DNA of 64,000 nucleotides, taken from contig CAYSEQ010000004.1 of NCBI GenBank assembly GCA_964430475.1, positions 4,413 through 68,412 on the forward strand. The letters are read 5' to 3'. The translations under genes and the position numbers were made by a program. The DNA comes from CAYSEQ01 sp964430475. Its GTDB lineage: Bacteria > Patescibacteriota > Microgenomatia > UBA8517. Positions 34,347-41,894 of the stretch are shown here, piece by piece (the first letter of the stretch is position 1; each line of letters starts with the position of its first letter). Under the pieces are notes generated by a model that saw only the letters and a list, made by a program, of their open reading frames with translations, was not told the origin of the DNA and searched no databases.

Positions 34347-35423
34347 ATGAATTTTTCTTTTAAAAAAGTTATCGCGGTTTTTATAACATTAGGTTTTTTG
34401 GGATTTTTTATATATTGGGTATCTTTGAGGTTCAATAAGACACCGGAGATCCCAGCGGAGTTAGAAGAGGATGAAGGGGGATTAGAAAATCTACCTCATC
34501 CTTTATCTATTCAAGCACTGCGTGAGGGTGAGTATCCTGGAAGTGAGGTAGAAATAGAGCAGGTCCTTTCACCAGGAGTAAACTATAAAAGATTTATTGC
34601 TTCATACAAATCAGAAGGTTTAAAAATTTATGGACTATTAACCATTCCAAATACCCAAAGGCCTAAAGACGGTTGGCCTGCGATAATTTTTAACCATGGT
34701 TATATCCCTCCCTCCGAATACCGGACAACCGAGCGCTATGTAGCATACCAAGATGCGTTTGCGAGGAATGGTTATGTTACTTTTAAATCTGATTATCGTG
34801 GGCATGGAAATTCAGAAGGGGTAGCAACAGGTGGTTATGGTTCTAATGCTTATGTCATTGATGTACTCAATGCCTTATCTTCGATTAAGAGACTAAAAGA
34901 ATTATCTAGTGATGGATCTTTTGCCCCATTAGTCAATCCAGAAAAAATAGGCATGTGGGGACATTCGATGGGTGGTGCAATTACTCTTAAGGTTATGGTG
35001 ACTACAAAGGATGTAAAAGCTGGTGTGATTTGGGCCGGGGTTGTTGGTTCATATGAGGACCTTCTTAATAATTGGAGAAGAAGAACTACTGTATCCGTTA
35101 CACCTTTTTCTCAGGCAAGAAGATGGAGAGAAGAGTTGGTACAAAAGTATGGCGACCCTTCACAGAATCCGGAATTTTGGAATTCTATTTCACCAACGAG
35201 TTTTTTGTCGGATATCTCTGGTCCATTACAACTACATCATTCCCCTAATGATACCCATGTTCCTTACGAGTTTTCTTTAAAACTTGAAAATTTGATGAAA
35301 AATGCTGGTAAGGAGGTTGAGCTTTATACTTATGATGGGGACGATCATAATTTGAGTAAAAACCTGTTTATTGCACTTAAAAGGTCTAACGATTTTTTTG
35401 ACAAATATTTGAAGACAAATTAA
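34347..35423 (+). CDS. Membrane-anchored alpha/beta hydrolase (S9/dienelactone-like)
   Basis: A 358-residue hydrolase with an N-terminal transmembrane anchor (about 8-27). The nucleophile elbow GHSMGG places Ser at 207; the probable acid is in SPNDTHVP and the His in YDGDDHNLS near the C-terminus. Domain arrangement and the text FNHGYIPPSEY and YRGHGNSEG match prolyl-oligopeptidase-like or dienelactone-type hydrolases that act outside the membrane. The substrate cannot be inferred. A TATAAA close to the ATG suggests a very short leader. Confidence 0.85.
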   Translation: MNFSFKKVIAVFITLGFLGFFIYWVSLRFNKTPEIPAELEEDEGGLENLPHPLSIQALREGEYPGSEVEIEQVLSPGVNYKRFIASYKSEGLKIYGLLTIPNTQRPKDGWPAIIFNHGYIPPSEYRTTERYVAYQDAFARNGYVTFKSDYRGHGNSEGVATGGYGSNAYVIDVLNALSSIKRLKELSSDGSFAPLVNPEKIGMWGHSMGGAITLKVMVTTKDVKAGVIWAGVVGSYEDLLNNWRRRTTVSVTPFSQARRWREELVQKYGDPSQNPEFWNSISPTSFLSDISGPLQLHHSPNDTHVPYEFSLKLENLMKNAGKEVELYTYDGDDHNLSKNLFIALKRSNDFFDKYLKTN

Positions 35424-35480
35424 ATTTAGCTTTAATGTGGCTCCGATTTAAAATTTTGGTATTTTTAATGTAAAGATTTC

Positions 35481-35508
35481 TTGACTTTTTCAAATTACAT
35501 TGTAAAAA
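35481..35508 (+). promoter_or_regulatory. Promoter of the quinone-oxidoreductase-like gene with small palindrome
   Basis: TTGACT (35481-35486) and TAAAAA (35503-35508) are 16 bp apart and the ATG is at 35518, giving a predicted leader of only a few bases. The spacer holds the palindrome TTACA-T-TGTAA, whose TACA and TGTA halves resemble BlaI/CopY half sites with the wrong spacing. Confidence 0.4.
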
Positions 35509-35517
35509 TTCTTAAAT

Positions 35518-36456
35518 ATGAAAGCTACCTATCTTAAAAGTTATGGAGGAGTAGAGGCGATTGATCTTAAGGATGTACCAAAACCTCGTCCTAATCGAGG
35601 GCAAATCCTTGTGGAAGTCATTGCCTCGAGTATAAATCCATTTGATTTAAAACTTGCCCAAGGGATGTTTAAAGATACTATCCCTTTGGAATTTCCAGCT
35701 CCTTTAGGAACTGATCTTTCTGGAATAGTAAGAGAAAAGGGCGAGGATGTAAAAAGTTTTGATATTGGCGATGAGATTTTTGGTTCAGCAGATCTTTTTC
35801 AAGGAAGATCGGGTTCGTTTGCAGAGTTTGCTTTGGTAAAACCTGAGAAGGTAACTTATAAACCGAGTTTGATTACTTTTGAGGAAGCCTCCGCATTACC
35901 TTTGGTGGGTGTTAGTGCACTTCAGGCGATAGAAGAACACATTAGGCTAAAGGTAGGTGAAAAAATTTTAATTCATGGAGGTGCTGGCGGAATTGGACAT
36001 ATTGCTATTCAACTAGCTAAGTCAATCGGGGCTTATGTAATAACAACTACCTCTACAACTAATATGAAATTCGTAAAAGATTTAGGCGCTGATGAAGTAA
36101 TTGATTATAAAACATCGGAATTTGAGAAAATTGTTGGTAATCTAGATGCAGTTTTTGATACTGTAGGAGGAGAAGTACTTGAGAAGTCACTTCAGGTATT
36201 GAAAGAAGGAGGAATCTTGGTTTCAATGCTTGGTATGCCTAGTAGGGAGTTATTGAGAAAATATAAGGTTTCCGCTATTGCTCAGAATACTCAGGTTAAC
36301 GCTGAACGCCTTCAACGCTTATCAAAATATGTTGAAGAAGGGAAGATCAAGGTTAGTCTTGATAAAGTTTTCTCTCTTTCAAAAATAAAAGAAGCATTTA
36401 AATATTTTGAGGACAAAAATCATCGAGGAAAGGTTGTAGTTAGAGTAAAAGATTAA
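35518..36456 (+). CDS. NADP-dependent quinone oxidoreductase-like protein (MDR family)
   Basis: A 312-residue medium-chain dehydrogenase/reductase without zinc ligands. The GroES-like domain (about 1-120) includes EVIASSINPFDLKLAQG; the Rossmann domain has GGAGGIGHIAIQLAKSIGAYVI for cofactor binding, and the C-terminus reads HRGKVVVRV. This places it with zeta-crystallin/quinone reductases. It likely reduces quinones or enones with NADPH in the cytoplasm. It stands alone between the hydrolase and a small membrane protein gene. Confidence 0.9.
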   Translation: MKATYLKSYGGVEAIDLKDVPKPRPNRGQILVEVIASSINPFDLKLAQGMFKDTIPLEFPAPLGTDLSGIVREKGEDVKSFDIGDEIFGSADLFQGRSGSFAEFALVKPEKVTYKPSLITFEEASALPLVGVSALQAIEEHIRLKVGEKILIHGGAGGIGHIAIQLAKSIGAYVITTTSTTNMKFVKDLGADEVIDYKTSEFEKIVGNLDAVFDTVGGEVLEKSLQVLKEGGILVSMLGMPSRELLRKYKVSAIAQNTQVNAERLQRLSKYVEEGKIKVSLDKVFSLSKIKEAFKYFEDKNHRGKVVVRVKD

Positions 36457-36475
36457 GAATGGAGGTGAAGGTAAG

Positions 36476-36598
36476 ATGATGTTTGGATCAAAAGCGGCAC
36501 TTGGTGGTTTTGGTTTTTTTGGTTTTTTGACCTGGATAGTGGTTTTTGTTGATTTAGTTCTTCTGGGTCTATTTCTTTGGAAAAAAATTCAAGACTGA
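36476..36598 (+). CDS. Small membrane protein, 40 residues
   Basis: A short reading frame with a strong ribosome binding site: GGAGGTGA lies eight bases before the ATG pair at 36476. The product begins MMFGSKAALGGFGFFGF and is almost entirely one hydrophobic helix (about 9-35), ending KKIQD. Gly/Phe richness and the good Shine-Dalgarno support translation. It is 19 bp after the oxidoreductase stop and may be co-transcribed. Function unknown. Confidence 0.6.
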   Translation: MMFGSKAALGGFGFFGFLTWIVVFVDLVLLGLFLWKKIQD

Positions 36599-36721
36599 AA
36601 AATCGTAGGATAAGTATTTTATCTCCATTTGGTATAAATTAAATTTTGTTTTGAATCTAAAAAACCAGAAACCTTCTAATTTTTTTATGACTTAATTTCG
36701 ATTATCTGGTATAGTCAATTT

Positions 36722-36844
36722 ATGGAGTTTTTAAGGAAAATAGCAAGGTTGTTTGCTGAATACTTTGTTTTTAGTGTTGGATTTTTGTTCGTCTTTTTTG
36801 TGGGATTTTTGTATGCAATGTTCAGACCGGAAGGGTTTTCCTGA
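36722..36844 (+). CDS. Small membrane protein, 40 residues, leaderless
   Basis: The product starts MEFLRKIARLFAEYFVFSVG and is an amphipathic start followed by a hydrophobic helix, ending FRPEGFS. An extended -10 box (TGGTATAGT, hexamer 36710-36715) predicts transcription starting exactly at the ATG. A second possible frame (36859-36936, GTG start, about 25 residues, one helix) follows, with weaker support. Confidence 0.5.
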   Translation: MEFLRKIARLFAEYFVFSVGFLFVFFVGFLYAMFRPEGFS

Positions 36845-36957
36845 ACTTAGTATTTTTTGTGATAGTAGTTGGATGGATAATTTTTCTAATTAGATATTTT
36901 TGGGATCTTTTAGAGAAGAAAAAAAGACTTCCTTGAGGATATTGATAGTTGATAGTG

Positions 36958-36963
36958 TAGAAT
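36958..36963 (+). promoter_or_regulatory. -10 element of dtd
   Basis: TAGAAT ends six bases before the ATG at 36970, so transcription is predicted to begin at the start codon. TTGAGG at 36933-36938 is a possible but widely spaced -35 (19 bp). Confidence 0.4.
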
Positions 36964-36969
36964 ACTCTT

Positions 36970-37413
36970 ATGAGGCTGGTTGTACAAAGAGTAAAATCAG
37001 GAGAAGTAATTTTGAAAAAAGATAGTAATGTTATTGGCAAAATTACAAATGGCCTTCTTGTCCTTGTTGGCATAAAAGAGGATGATGACGAGGAGAACGT
37101 GGTAAGACTGGCGGAAAAAATCATGAAATTACGAATTTTTTCAGATGAAAATGGAAAAATGAATTTGTCAATTAAGGAGGTAGCTGGGAGTTTGTTGATA
37201 GTTTCCCAATTTACTTTGTATGCTGACACGAGTGGGGGAAATAGACCGTCCTTCATTAAAGCAGCAAAACCCGAAAAAGCAAAGAAGATTTATGACTTTT
37301 TTATAGAGTACTTAAAAAAAAGTGGAGTGAAAGTTGAAACAGGAAGATTTGGAGAATACATGTTGATAAAAACTACCCTGGATGGTCCTGTAACGATAAT
37401 TCTTGAAGGGTAA
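36970..37413 (+). CDS. dtd: D-aminoacyl-tRNA deacylase
   Basis: DTD hydrolyses D-amino acids from mischarged tRNA. The 147-residue protein begins MRLVVQRVKSGEV and has the conserved SQFTLYADTSGGNRPSF catalytic motif and the Gly-cisPro loop near GPVTIILEG at the C-terminus. Length is normal. The gene has its own promoter and no visible ribosome binding site. Confidence 0.95.
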   Translation: MRLVVQRVKSGEVILKKDSNVIGKITNGLLVLVGIKEDDDEENVVRLAEKIMKLRIFSDENGKMNLSIKEVAGSLLIVSQFTLYADTSGGNRPSFIKAAKPEKAKKIYDFFIEYLKKSGVKVETGRFGEYMLIKTTLDGPVTIILEG

Positions 37414-37446
37414 GATTTACTTTAGACAAATAAAGTAGTGTAAAAA

Positions 37447-38028
37447 ATGTTGAAACTTTCATTACTACTTTTGTGTTTACTGTCTTTAATCGCAACATAT
37501 CTTTTGGGATTTAAACAAGGGTATGAAATTGCTAAGATTGAAATAGAAAGTAAGCTGGCAGATACTTTAAATAAGAGTTTAGAAAAGATAACTACTCCAA
37601 CGCCTGTTCCTACTCCACTTCCGACATCACCAACGAAAGAAAATGTGAAGAGAGTTACCTGGGGAGGGCCGGATCTTTGGAAGGTAGTAAATCAAAAAAG
37701 AGTAGAGTATGGAGTAAACCCTTTAATCCAGAAGGACGAACTTTGCACAATTGCCTCTATTAGATTGAATGAACTTTTGGAGCTTGGTAAACTGGATGGT
37801 CATGAAGGATTTGCTAATCTTAAGCAAAAAAGACCGGATCTGTCTTGGATATTTGAAAGGTATTCAACAATTGCTGAATTTCTAGCTATGGGTGGTAAGA
37901 CACCCGAGGAAACAGTTTCTCTTTGGGAAAATACCTTGGCGCACAAAAAACTTTTAAGCGGTGGCGAGTATGTCTGGGGTTGCATTTATGCCCAGAACAC
38001 CTTTGCTGTTGCCATTGCTGCTTTTTAG
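37447..38028 (+). CDS. Secreted CAP (SCP-like) domain protein
   Basis: A 193-residue protein with an N-terminal signal or anchor helix (about 2-22), a Pro/Thr-rich linker (ITTPTPVPTPLPTSPT) and a CAP domain containing VVNQKRVEYGVNPL, ASIRLNEL, DGHEGF, and AEFLAMGGKTPEETVSLWENTLAHKKLL. Two cysteines (ELCTIAS and VWGCIYAQ) can form a disulfide. CAP proteins act outside the cell, with varied roles in adhesion or sterol or protein binding; no specific role can be read here. Confidence 0.85.
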   Translation: MLKLSLLLLCLLSLIATYLLGFKQGYEIAKIEIESKLADTLNKSLEKITTPTPVPTPLPTSPTKENVKRVTWGGPDLWKVVNQKRVEYGVNPLIQKDELCTIASIRLNELLELGKLDGHEGFANLKQKRPDLSWIFERYSTIAEFLAMGGKTPEETVSLWENTLAHKKLLSGGEYVWGCIYAQNTFAVAIAAF

Positions 38029-38130
38029 GCGATTGTCAATCAATAAATTTTTATCTAATAAGAAGTAATTTTTAAAAAGTTTAAAAAACCTTTTGTTGAT
38101 ATAAAAATCTTTAGACCTTTTTGATATAAA

Positions 38131-38811
38131 ATGTTTCCCTTAAGAGATGTCGTTAGGACAAAAAAATTTCCTTTAGCTACATTTTTGATTCTTGGCTTGA
38201 ATGTCTATGTCTTTTTTTTGGAATTGGCATTGCCTGATCCTGAGGCTTTCATTGAAAAGTACAGTTTAATTCCAGCTAGGGTGGATTTTAACAATATAAC
38301 CTCATTACTGGCGTTTGTCACAAGTCAATTTTTACACGCTGGATTTTTGCATATTGTTTCAAATATGTGGTTTTTGAAAATATTCGGTGATAATGTAGAG
38401 GAGAAATTCGGAAGTTTATTCTATCTTTTTGTATATTTGCTTTCTGGCGTGGTTGGAGGGTTTGTTCAATACCTTTTTGTTTCAGATTCTAGCATTCCGA
38501 TGATGGGTGCATCTGCTTCAGTGGCTGGAATTTTGGGTGCATATTTTGTCTTTTTCCCACACCATTTTATTGAGACTTTGGTTCCTGTTGGTTTTTTTAT
38601 GACTACTATCAGGATACCTGCATCGGTGATGCTGGGTTATTGGTTTTTGATACAGATTTTTTCAGGGTTTGGTTCAATTGTGGTAGCTCAGGTAGGAGGA
38701 GTTGCATGGTGGGCCCACGTTGGAGGGTTTGCAACAGGTTGGATAATAGCGAGGTTTTATAAGGATTTTTACGAAGGTAAAGAAAAAGATAGAGAGATTT
38801 GGGATATTTGA
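38131..38811 (+). CDS. Rhomboid family intramembrane serine protease
   Basis: A 226-residue membrane protease with six helices. The L1/TM2 region has FLHAGFLHIVSNMWFLKIFGDNVE, catalytic Ser128 lies in GASASVAG, and the catalytic His is in WWAHVGGFATGW. These are the complete rhomboid dyad and oxyanion signatures. It cleaves transmembrane helices of unknown substrates; nearby surface proteins with C-terminal anchors are possible targets (inference). Two TTGATATAAAA direct repeats (38096-38130) precede the ATG and may include the promoter. Confidence 0.93.
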   Translation: MFPLRDVVRTKKFPLATFLILGLNVYVFFLELALPDPEAFIEKYSLIPARVDFNNITSLLAFVTSQFLHAGFLHIVSNMWFLKIFGDNVEEKFGSLFYLFVYLLSGVVGGFVQYLFVSDSSIPMMGASASVAGILGAYFVFFPHHFIETLVPVGFFMTTIRIPASVMLGYWFLIQIFSGFGSIVVAQVGGVAWWAHVGGFATGWIIARFYKDFYEGKEKDREIWDI

Positions 38812-38831
38812 ATTTAAATTTCTGCTTTTTT

Positions 38832-39452
38832 CTAAATGAGTTTATGTTTTTTTAAAAAAATTGCTAGTTTCTTTTTGCTTGGGAATTGTCGACCAATGGC
38901 AACGAAGAGTTTGTTTATCTCGTGCCAATATTTTTTAGGCAATATTTTCGAAAGTTCTTCTTCAGTTTGTTGAGGTGTTTTAGTTTTTACTAATCCTAAC
39001 ATATTTGAAATTCTGTGGACATGAGTGTCAACAGCGATTGTATTTTTGCCAAAGGCTCTACTTAAGACTAGGTTCGCAGTTTTTCTACCCACTCCTGGCA
39101 GGCTCATAAGTGAAGCTCTGGAATCTGGTATTTTACCTTTATGTTTTTCAACGATAATTCTAGAAAGTTTTTTAAGATAGATAGCTTTCTTTTTATAAAA
39201 TCCTACAGGATAGATTAAATCTTGTATTTCTGACTGGCTCAATTGATTCAATTTTTTGATATCTGAAGCTTTGGAAAATAGTTTTTCGCAGGCAGAGTAT
39301 GTTACCTCATCTTTTGTTCTTGATGAAAGTAAAGTTGCAATAAGGATTTTGTAGGGATTGCCACGATAAACTTCTAGGGGTTGTTTTTTATAATTTTTTC
39401 TGAATATTGAAATGACCCTGTCAATTTTTTTAATTGGGTTTGAAGTAGTCAT
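38832..39452 (-). CDS. nth: Endonuclease III, lacking the iron-sulfur cluster motif
   Basis: A base-excision DNA glycosylase/AP lyase for oxidised pyrimidines. The helix-hairpin-helix has LPGVGRKTANLV with the catalytic Lys, and the catalytic Asp is in AVDTHVHRISN. At 206 residues it resembles the standard length, but the C-terminal Cys-x6-Cys-x2-Cys-x5-Cys cluster loop is missing; the protein ends in SKKKLAIFLKKHKLI. Family members without the cluster are known. It is transcribed leftward downstream of a zinc-ribbon gene and a long hairpin. Confidence 0.92.
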   Translation of the reverse strand: MTTSNPIKKIDRVISIFRKNYKKQPLEVYRGNPYKILIATLLSSRTKDEVTYSACEKLFSKASDIKKLNQLSQSEIQDLIYPVGFYKKKAIYLKKLSRIIVEKHKGKIPDSRASLMSLPGVGRKTANLVLSRAFGKNTIAVDTHVHRISNMLGLVKTKTPQQTEEELSKILPKKYWHEINKLFVAIGRQFPSKKKLAIFLKKHKLI

Positions 39453-39453
39453 C

Positions 39454-39508
39454 GTACTCTAAAATCCACAAGAGAACCGCCTTTAACCACGGCTCTCTTG
39501 TGAAGTAC
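39454..39508 (-). terminator. Long hairpin between zinc-ribbon gene and nth
   Basis: CACAAGAGA (39467-39475) pairs with TCTCTTGTG (39494-39502), with an inner CCG/CGG stem and an outer GTACT/AGTAC stem that reaches to within a few bases of the nth start codon. On the minus strand it ends the zinc-ribbon transcript and is followed by a short GATTTT tract. It could be a terminator or a structured nth leader. Confidence 0.5.
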
Positions 39509-39525
39509 TAGCTTGAAGAGGGTAA

Positions 39526-39663
39526 TTAAGCGTTTCCTACGATTTTAAACATTTTTGTGCCACAAACCTCACAGACTGCTCTCATTGCTTTTTTTCCATT
39601 TTTCATTGTTACTTCCTCTTTGTTTTTACCCTCTCTTTTCGCTCTGCACCTTACACAATACAT
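39526..39663 (-). CDS. Small double-CxxC zinc-ribbon protein, 45 residues
   Basis: The product starts MYCVRCRAKREGKNKEEV and contains a second pair in AVCEVCGTKMFKI, giving a four-cysteine zinc ribbon. This matches the short DUF5679-like family found in Chloroflexi and candidate phyla genomes (family named from memory). Gene is supported by the strong AAGGGGGGTGAT ribosome binding site eight bases upstream of the ATG. The function is unknown, perhaps nucleic-acid or ribosome binding. Confidence 0.82.
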   Translation of the reverse strand: MYCVRCRAKREGKNKEEVTMKNGKKAMRAVCEVCGTKMFKIVGNA

Positions 39664-39689
39664 AGTTCTAAATCACCCCCCTTCGTGCT

Positions 39690-39745
39690 TAGAAGCTCTT
39701 GGATTTATTTATCCTTTAAAGAATCTCAAGGGGCAGGAGCTTCTA
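39690..39745 (-). repeat. Long inverted repeat before the zinc-ribbon gene
   Basis: TAGAAGCTC (39690-39698) is complementary to GAGCTTCTA (39737-39745), a 9-bp stem with a 38-base loop. On the minus strand it lies between the gene at 39767-40081 and the zinc-ribbon gene, so it may end the former transcript or form part of the latter's leader. Confidence 0.45.
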
Positions 39746-39766
39746 GCTTGAATTTCCAGATTCCTT

Positions 39767-40081
39767 TCAAAATGGGAACCTTGCGTTCCAAAGAAAGTAT
39801 ATCACTAATTCTGAAGCTAAAATCAAGCCGGTTAGAAATAAGCTTTTCTTAATGTCTTTTTTAATCAAGGCTAGATTTTCAATTTGTCCCGAATAATCGG
39901 TTCTTTTTATCAAATAATTATTGGGTTTTTGTACATAATTCGTGTTATCTATTTGCCTCTTGACATTAATCTCAGAAGATGTTTTTTTAGCCTCAGTTGT
40001 TAAGGTGTATTGAGGTTCCCACCTGAGCAAAAATTCATGCCTTGCCTGCTCTTTTTGTTTGCGTGTACGTCTTTTTGACAT
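39767..40081 (-). CDS. Small basic protein with C-terminal membrane helix
   Basis: A 104-residue tail-anchored protein. The N-terminus is highly basic (MSKRRTRKQKEQARHEFLL), and a hydrophobic helix covers about residues 80-100, near the end. I believe similar short proteins occur in candidate phyla genomes but no function is known. On the minus strand a TATAAT at 40099-40094 predicts a leader of about six bases. Confidence 0.6.
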   Translation of the reverse strand: MSKRRTRKQKEQARHEFLLRWEPQYTLTTEAKKTSSEINVKRQIDNTNYVQKPNNYLIKRTDYSGQIENLALIKKDIKKSLFLTGLILASELVIYFLWNARFPF

Positions 40082-40359
40082 AGATTTTTAGTTATTATAA
40101 AGCTTAATTTTTTCTGTTGAAAGTAAATGGTGTTTTCTTTCAATACTTGCGAGATGTTTACTTTAATTTCCGACAGTCCATATTATTTTAAAATTTCATC
40201 AGGGGTTTTGGGATTATAGGTAAGATGAGCTCTGATGAGCTCTTTTAGTAATTAGTAATAGGAATCCACAGATCATTTACACGGCGGCGGAATCCATTGA
40301 CTTTCTGAAGGTGTTCTAGACAATCCTAGGACTAATGAAATTTTGTTGGGTAATGAAAA

Positions 40360-41390
40360 TGAGACAAAAGGACTTTTCGTAAAGCTGTGGGAAAAACAGG
40401 TGAAATTATTAATTCTCTAGAGGAAAGAAATGATATTTCCATTCTTATATTGAGGAATGATCAAAACCTTTCTTATGAAGGAGGTGTTGTCAAAAAGCTT
40501 TATCTAGGTAGTGTTTCTGCGCTTGGTGTTTTTACACAAGGAGGGCTATAACAAAAAAGAATTTTAATAATTTCAGCGAGGCTTTATCTTATCTTTTTAA
40601 TTCTACACGCTTTGATTTTGATTATCATCGCTTGACAACTCTGTCTGCATGTGCTCTAGTTGCTTGTTTTTTTGATTCAAGAGTATGAAATAAATTTAGT
40701 TTGATACTTATGTCTGCTAAGGGTTTATTGACTGCTTTTTGGTATTCTCCTTGAGCCATCTAAAGAGCGGTCAGAAAATCTTTAAGAAAGTAAATGAGTG
40801 ATAAATCCTAGACTTGTTTTATACCGAGTTTTGTAATAAATGATCTAAAGGATATCTTAAAGGGGGGTTTAATGCCCCCAATCCAAAAGGAAGGGGGTTT
40901 GTCGGAGAATCTAATTTTCCTTTTCCACGGTCTTTCTTTTGGGATTTGAGGTGGTTTTGATTAGATAGGGAATTTTGCCTCTGAATTCGGAGGGATTCCA
41001 GTATGCGGAAGGATAATACTTGATAACCTTCTAGTTGAAAGAGTCAAACATCATGGTGTCAAAAGAATCCTTGATAATAATGATGAAGGCGAACTTCGCT
41101 CTATAGGGACTTGGTATTTTCTTTCCCTTGATGACAGATGCACGGCGAATTTGTTATTAATCCTCGTTTTTTGAAATTATATTGGATTCTTGAGATGGAA
41201 TGAGCAACATCAAGCCAGTCTTAGAAGACTATGTCTTTTCCTCAGTCGAACCCCGCTCTCTTTAAGGAAAAGTATTCTCGCAAACATTTTCTTTTTCTCA
41301 CCTACCTATATCTTTTAAACTCCATCCTAAACGTCTTGCAGAAATACTGTCAGTAAAGAACTTGTTGACAGCATGGCTCTAAAATGCTAA
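40360..41390 (+). pseudogene. Decayed coding region, unidentified
   Basis: Between 40082 and 41438 no intact gene is visible. Short stretches read like former protein: about 40390-40550 (GEIINSLEERNDISILILRN and further), 40550-40690 (FNNFSEALSYLFNSTRFDFD and further) and 40960-41150 (GGIPVCGRIILDNLLVERV and further), in different frames with stops between them. I do not recognise the product(s). A G5/C5 hairpin lies at 40862-40879 and a twofold direct repeat of GATGAGCTCT near 40224-40243. The pieces may come from more than one gene. Confidence 0.35.
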
Positions 41391-41438
41391 AAATTGTTGA
41401 GTTAATTCTTTACTCAAATAGGTGTTTGTGGAAGGGGA

Positions 41439-41894
41439 ATGGAATACCGTTATTTAATTATATTCGGGTTTATTTGGTTATTAGGACTTACTATCTTTTT
41501 AGGTCGTATTTTTTTTTATTTCAGGAACTTTCTAGGAAAGTCGGATAAGGGTACATTAGAAAGACTTCTTGATAAAGTACTAAGTCAAGAAGAAAAAAAC
41601 TCTATCAGTATAGACAGGATAAATAGGCAGATTCAGGAGCTAAAAAAAGAGGGCGAATTGCATATACAGAAGATTGGTCTAGTCAGATTTAATCCCTTTA
41701 GAGAAATGGGGGGCGAGCATAGTTTTTCGCTGGCACTTTTGGATGGTAAGGGTACAGGGATTATAATAACGAGTTTGCATGGCAGAGAAAGAACTCGAGT
41801 TTATTTAAAAAATATTAAGGAAGGTAAAAGCTTATTAGATCTTTCGGAAGAGGAAGAAAGAGCCTTGAGGATTGCTCAGAAATTGAACAAATGA
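41439..41894 (+). CDS. DUF4446 family protein
   Basis: A 151-residue protein with an N-terminal transmembrane helix (about 5-27), a charged coiled segment, and the family core IGLVRFNPFREMGGEHSFSL followed by GIIITSLHGRERTRVYLK. This family is common near sporulation or chromosome-partition genes in Firmicutes and in candidate phyla but has no known biochemical role. Its stop overlaps the next ATG (ATGA), indicating translational coupling with the DUF3048 gene. Confidence 0.88.
   Translation: MEYRYLIIFGFIWLLGLTIFLGRIFFYFRNFLGKSDKGTLERLLDKVLSQEEKNSISIDRINRQIQELKKEGELHIQKIGLVRFNPFREMGGEHSFSLALLDGKGTGIIITSLHGRERTRVYLKNIKEGKSLLDLSEEEERALRIAQKLNK

Noticed and set aside
39557..39751. Reading frame on the plus strand across the zinc-ribbon gene
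   Set aside because: It is antisense to a short gene with a strong ribosome binding site and a conserved double-CxxC pattern, and its product looks like random hydrophobic text.
40862..40879. G5/C5 hairpin as a terminator
   Set aside because: It is not followed by a T run on the plus strand and no gene ends nearby; it is noted only as a feature of the decayed segment.
41241..41270. tRNA-like GGTTCGA sequence on the minus strand
   Set aside because: No T-arm stem or acceptor pairing can be formed around it. No tRNA gene was found in the window.
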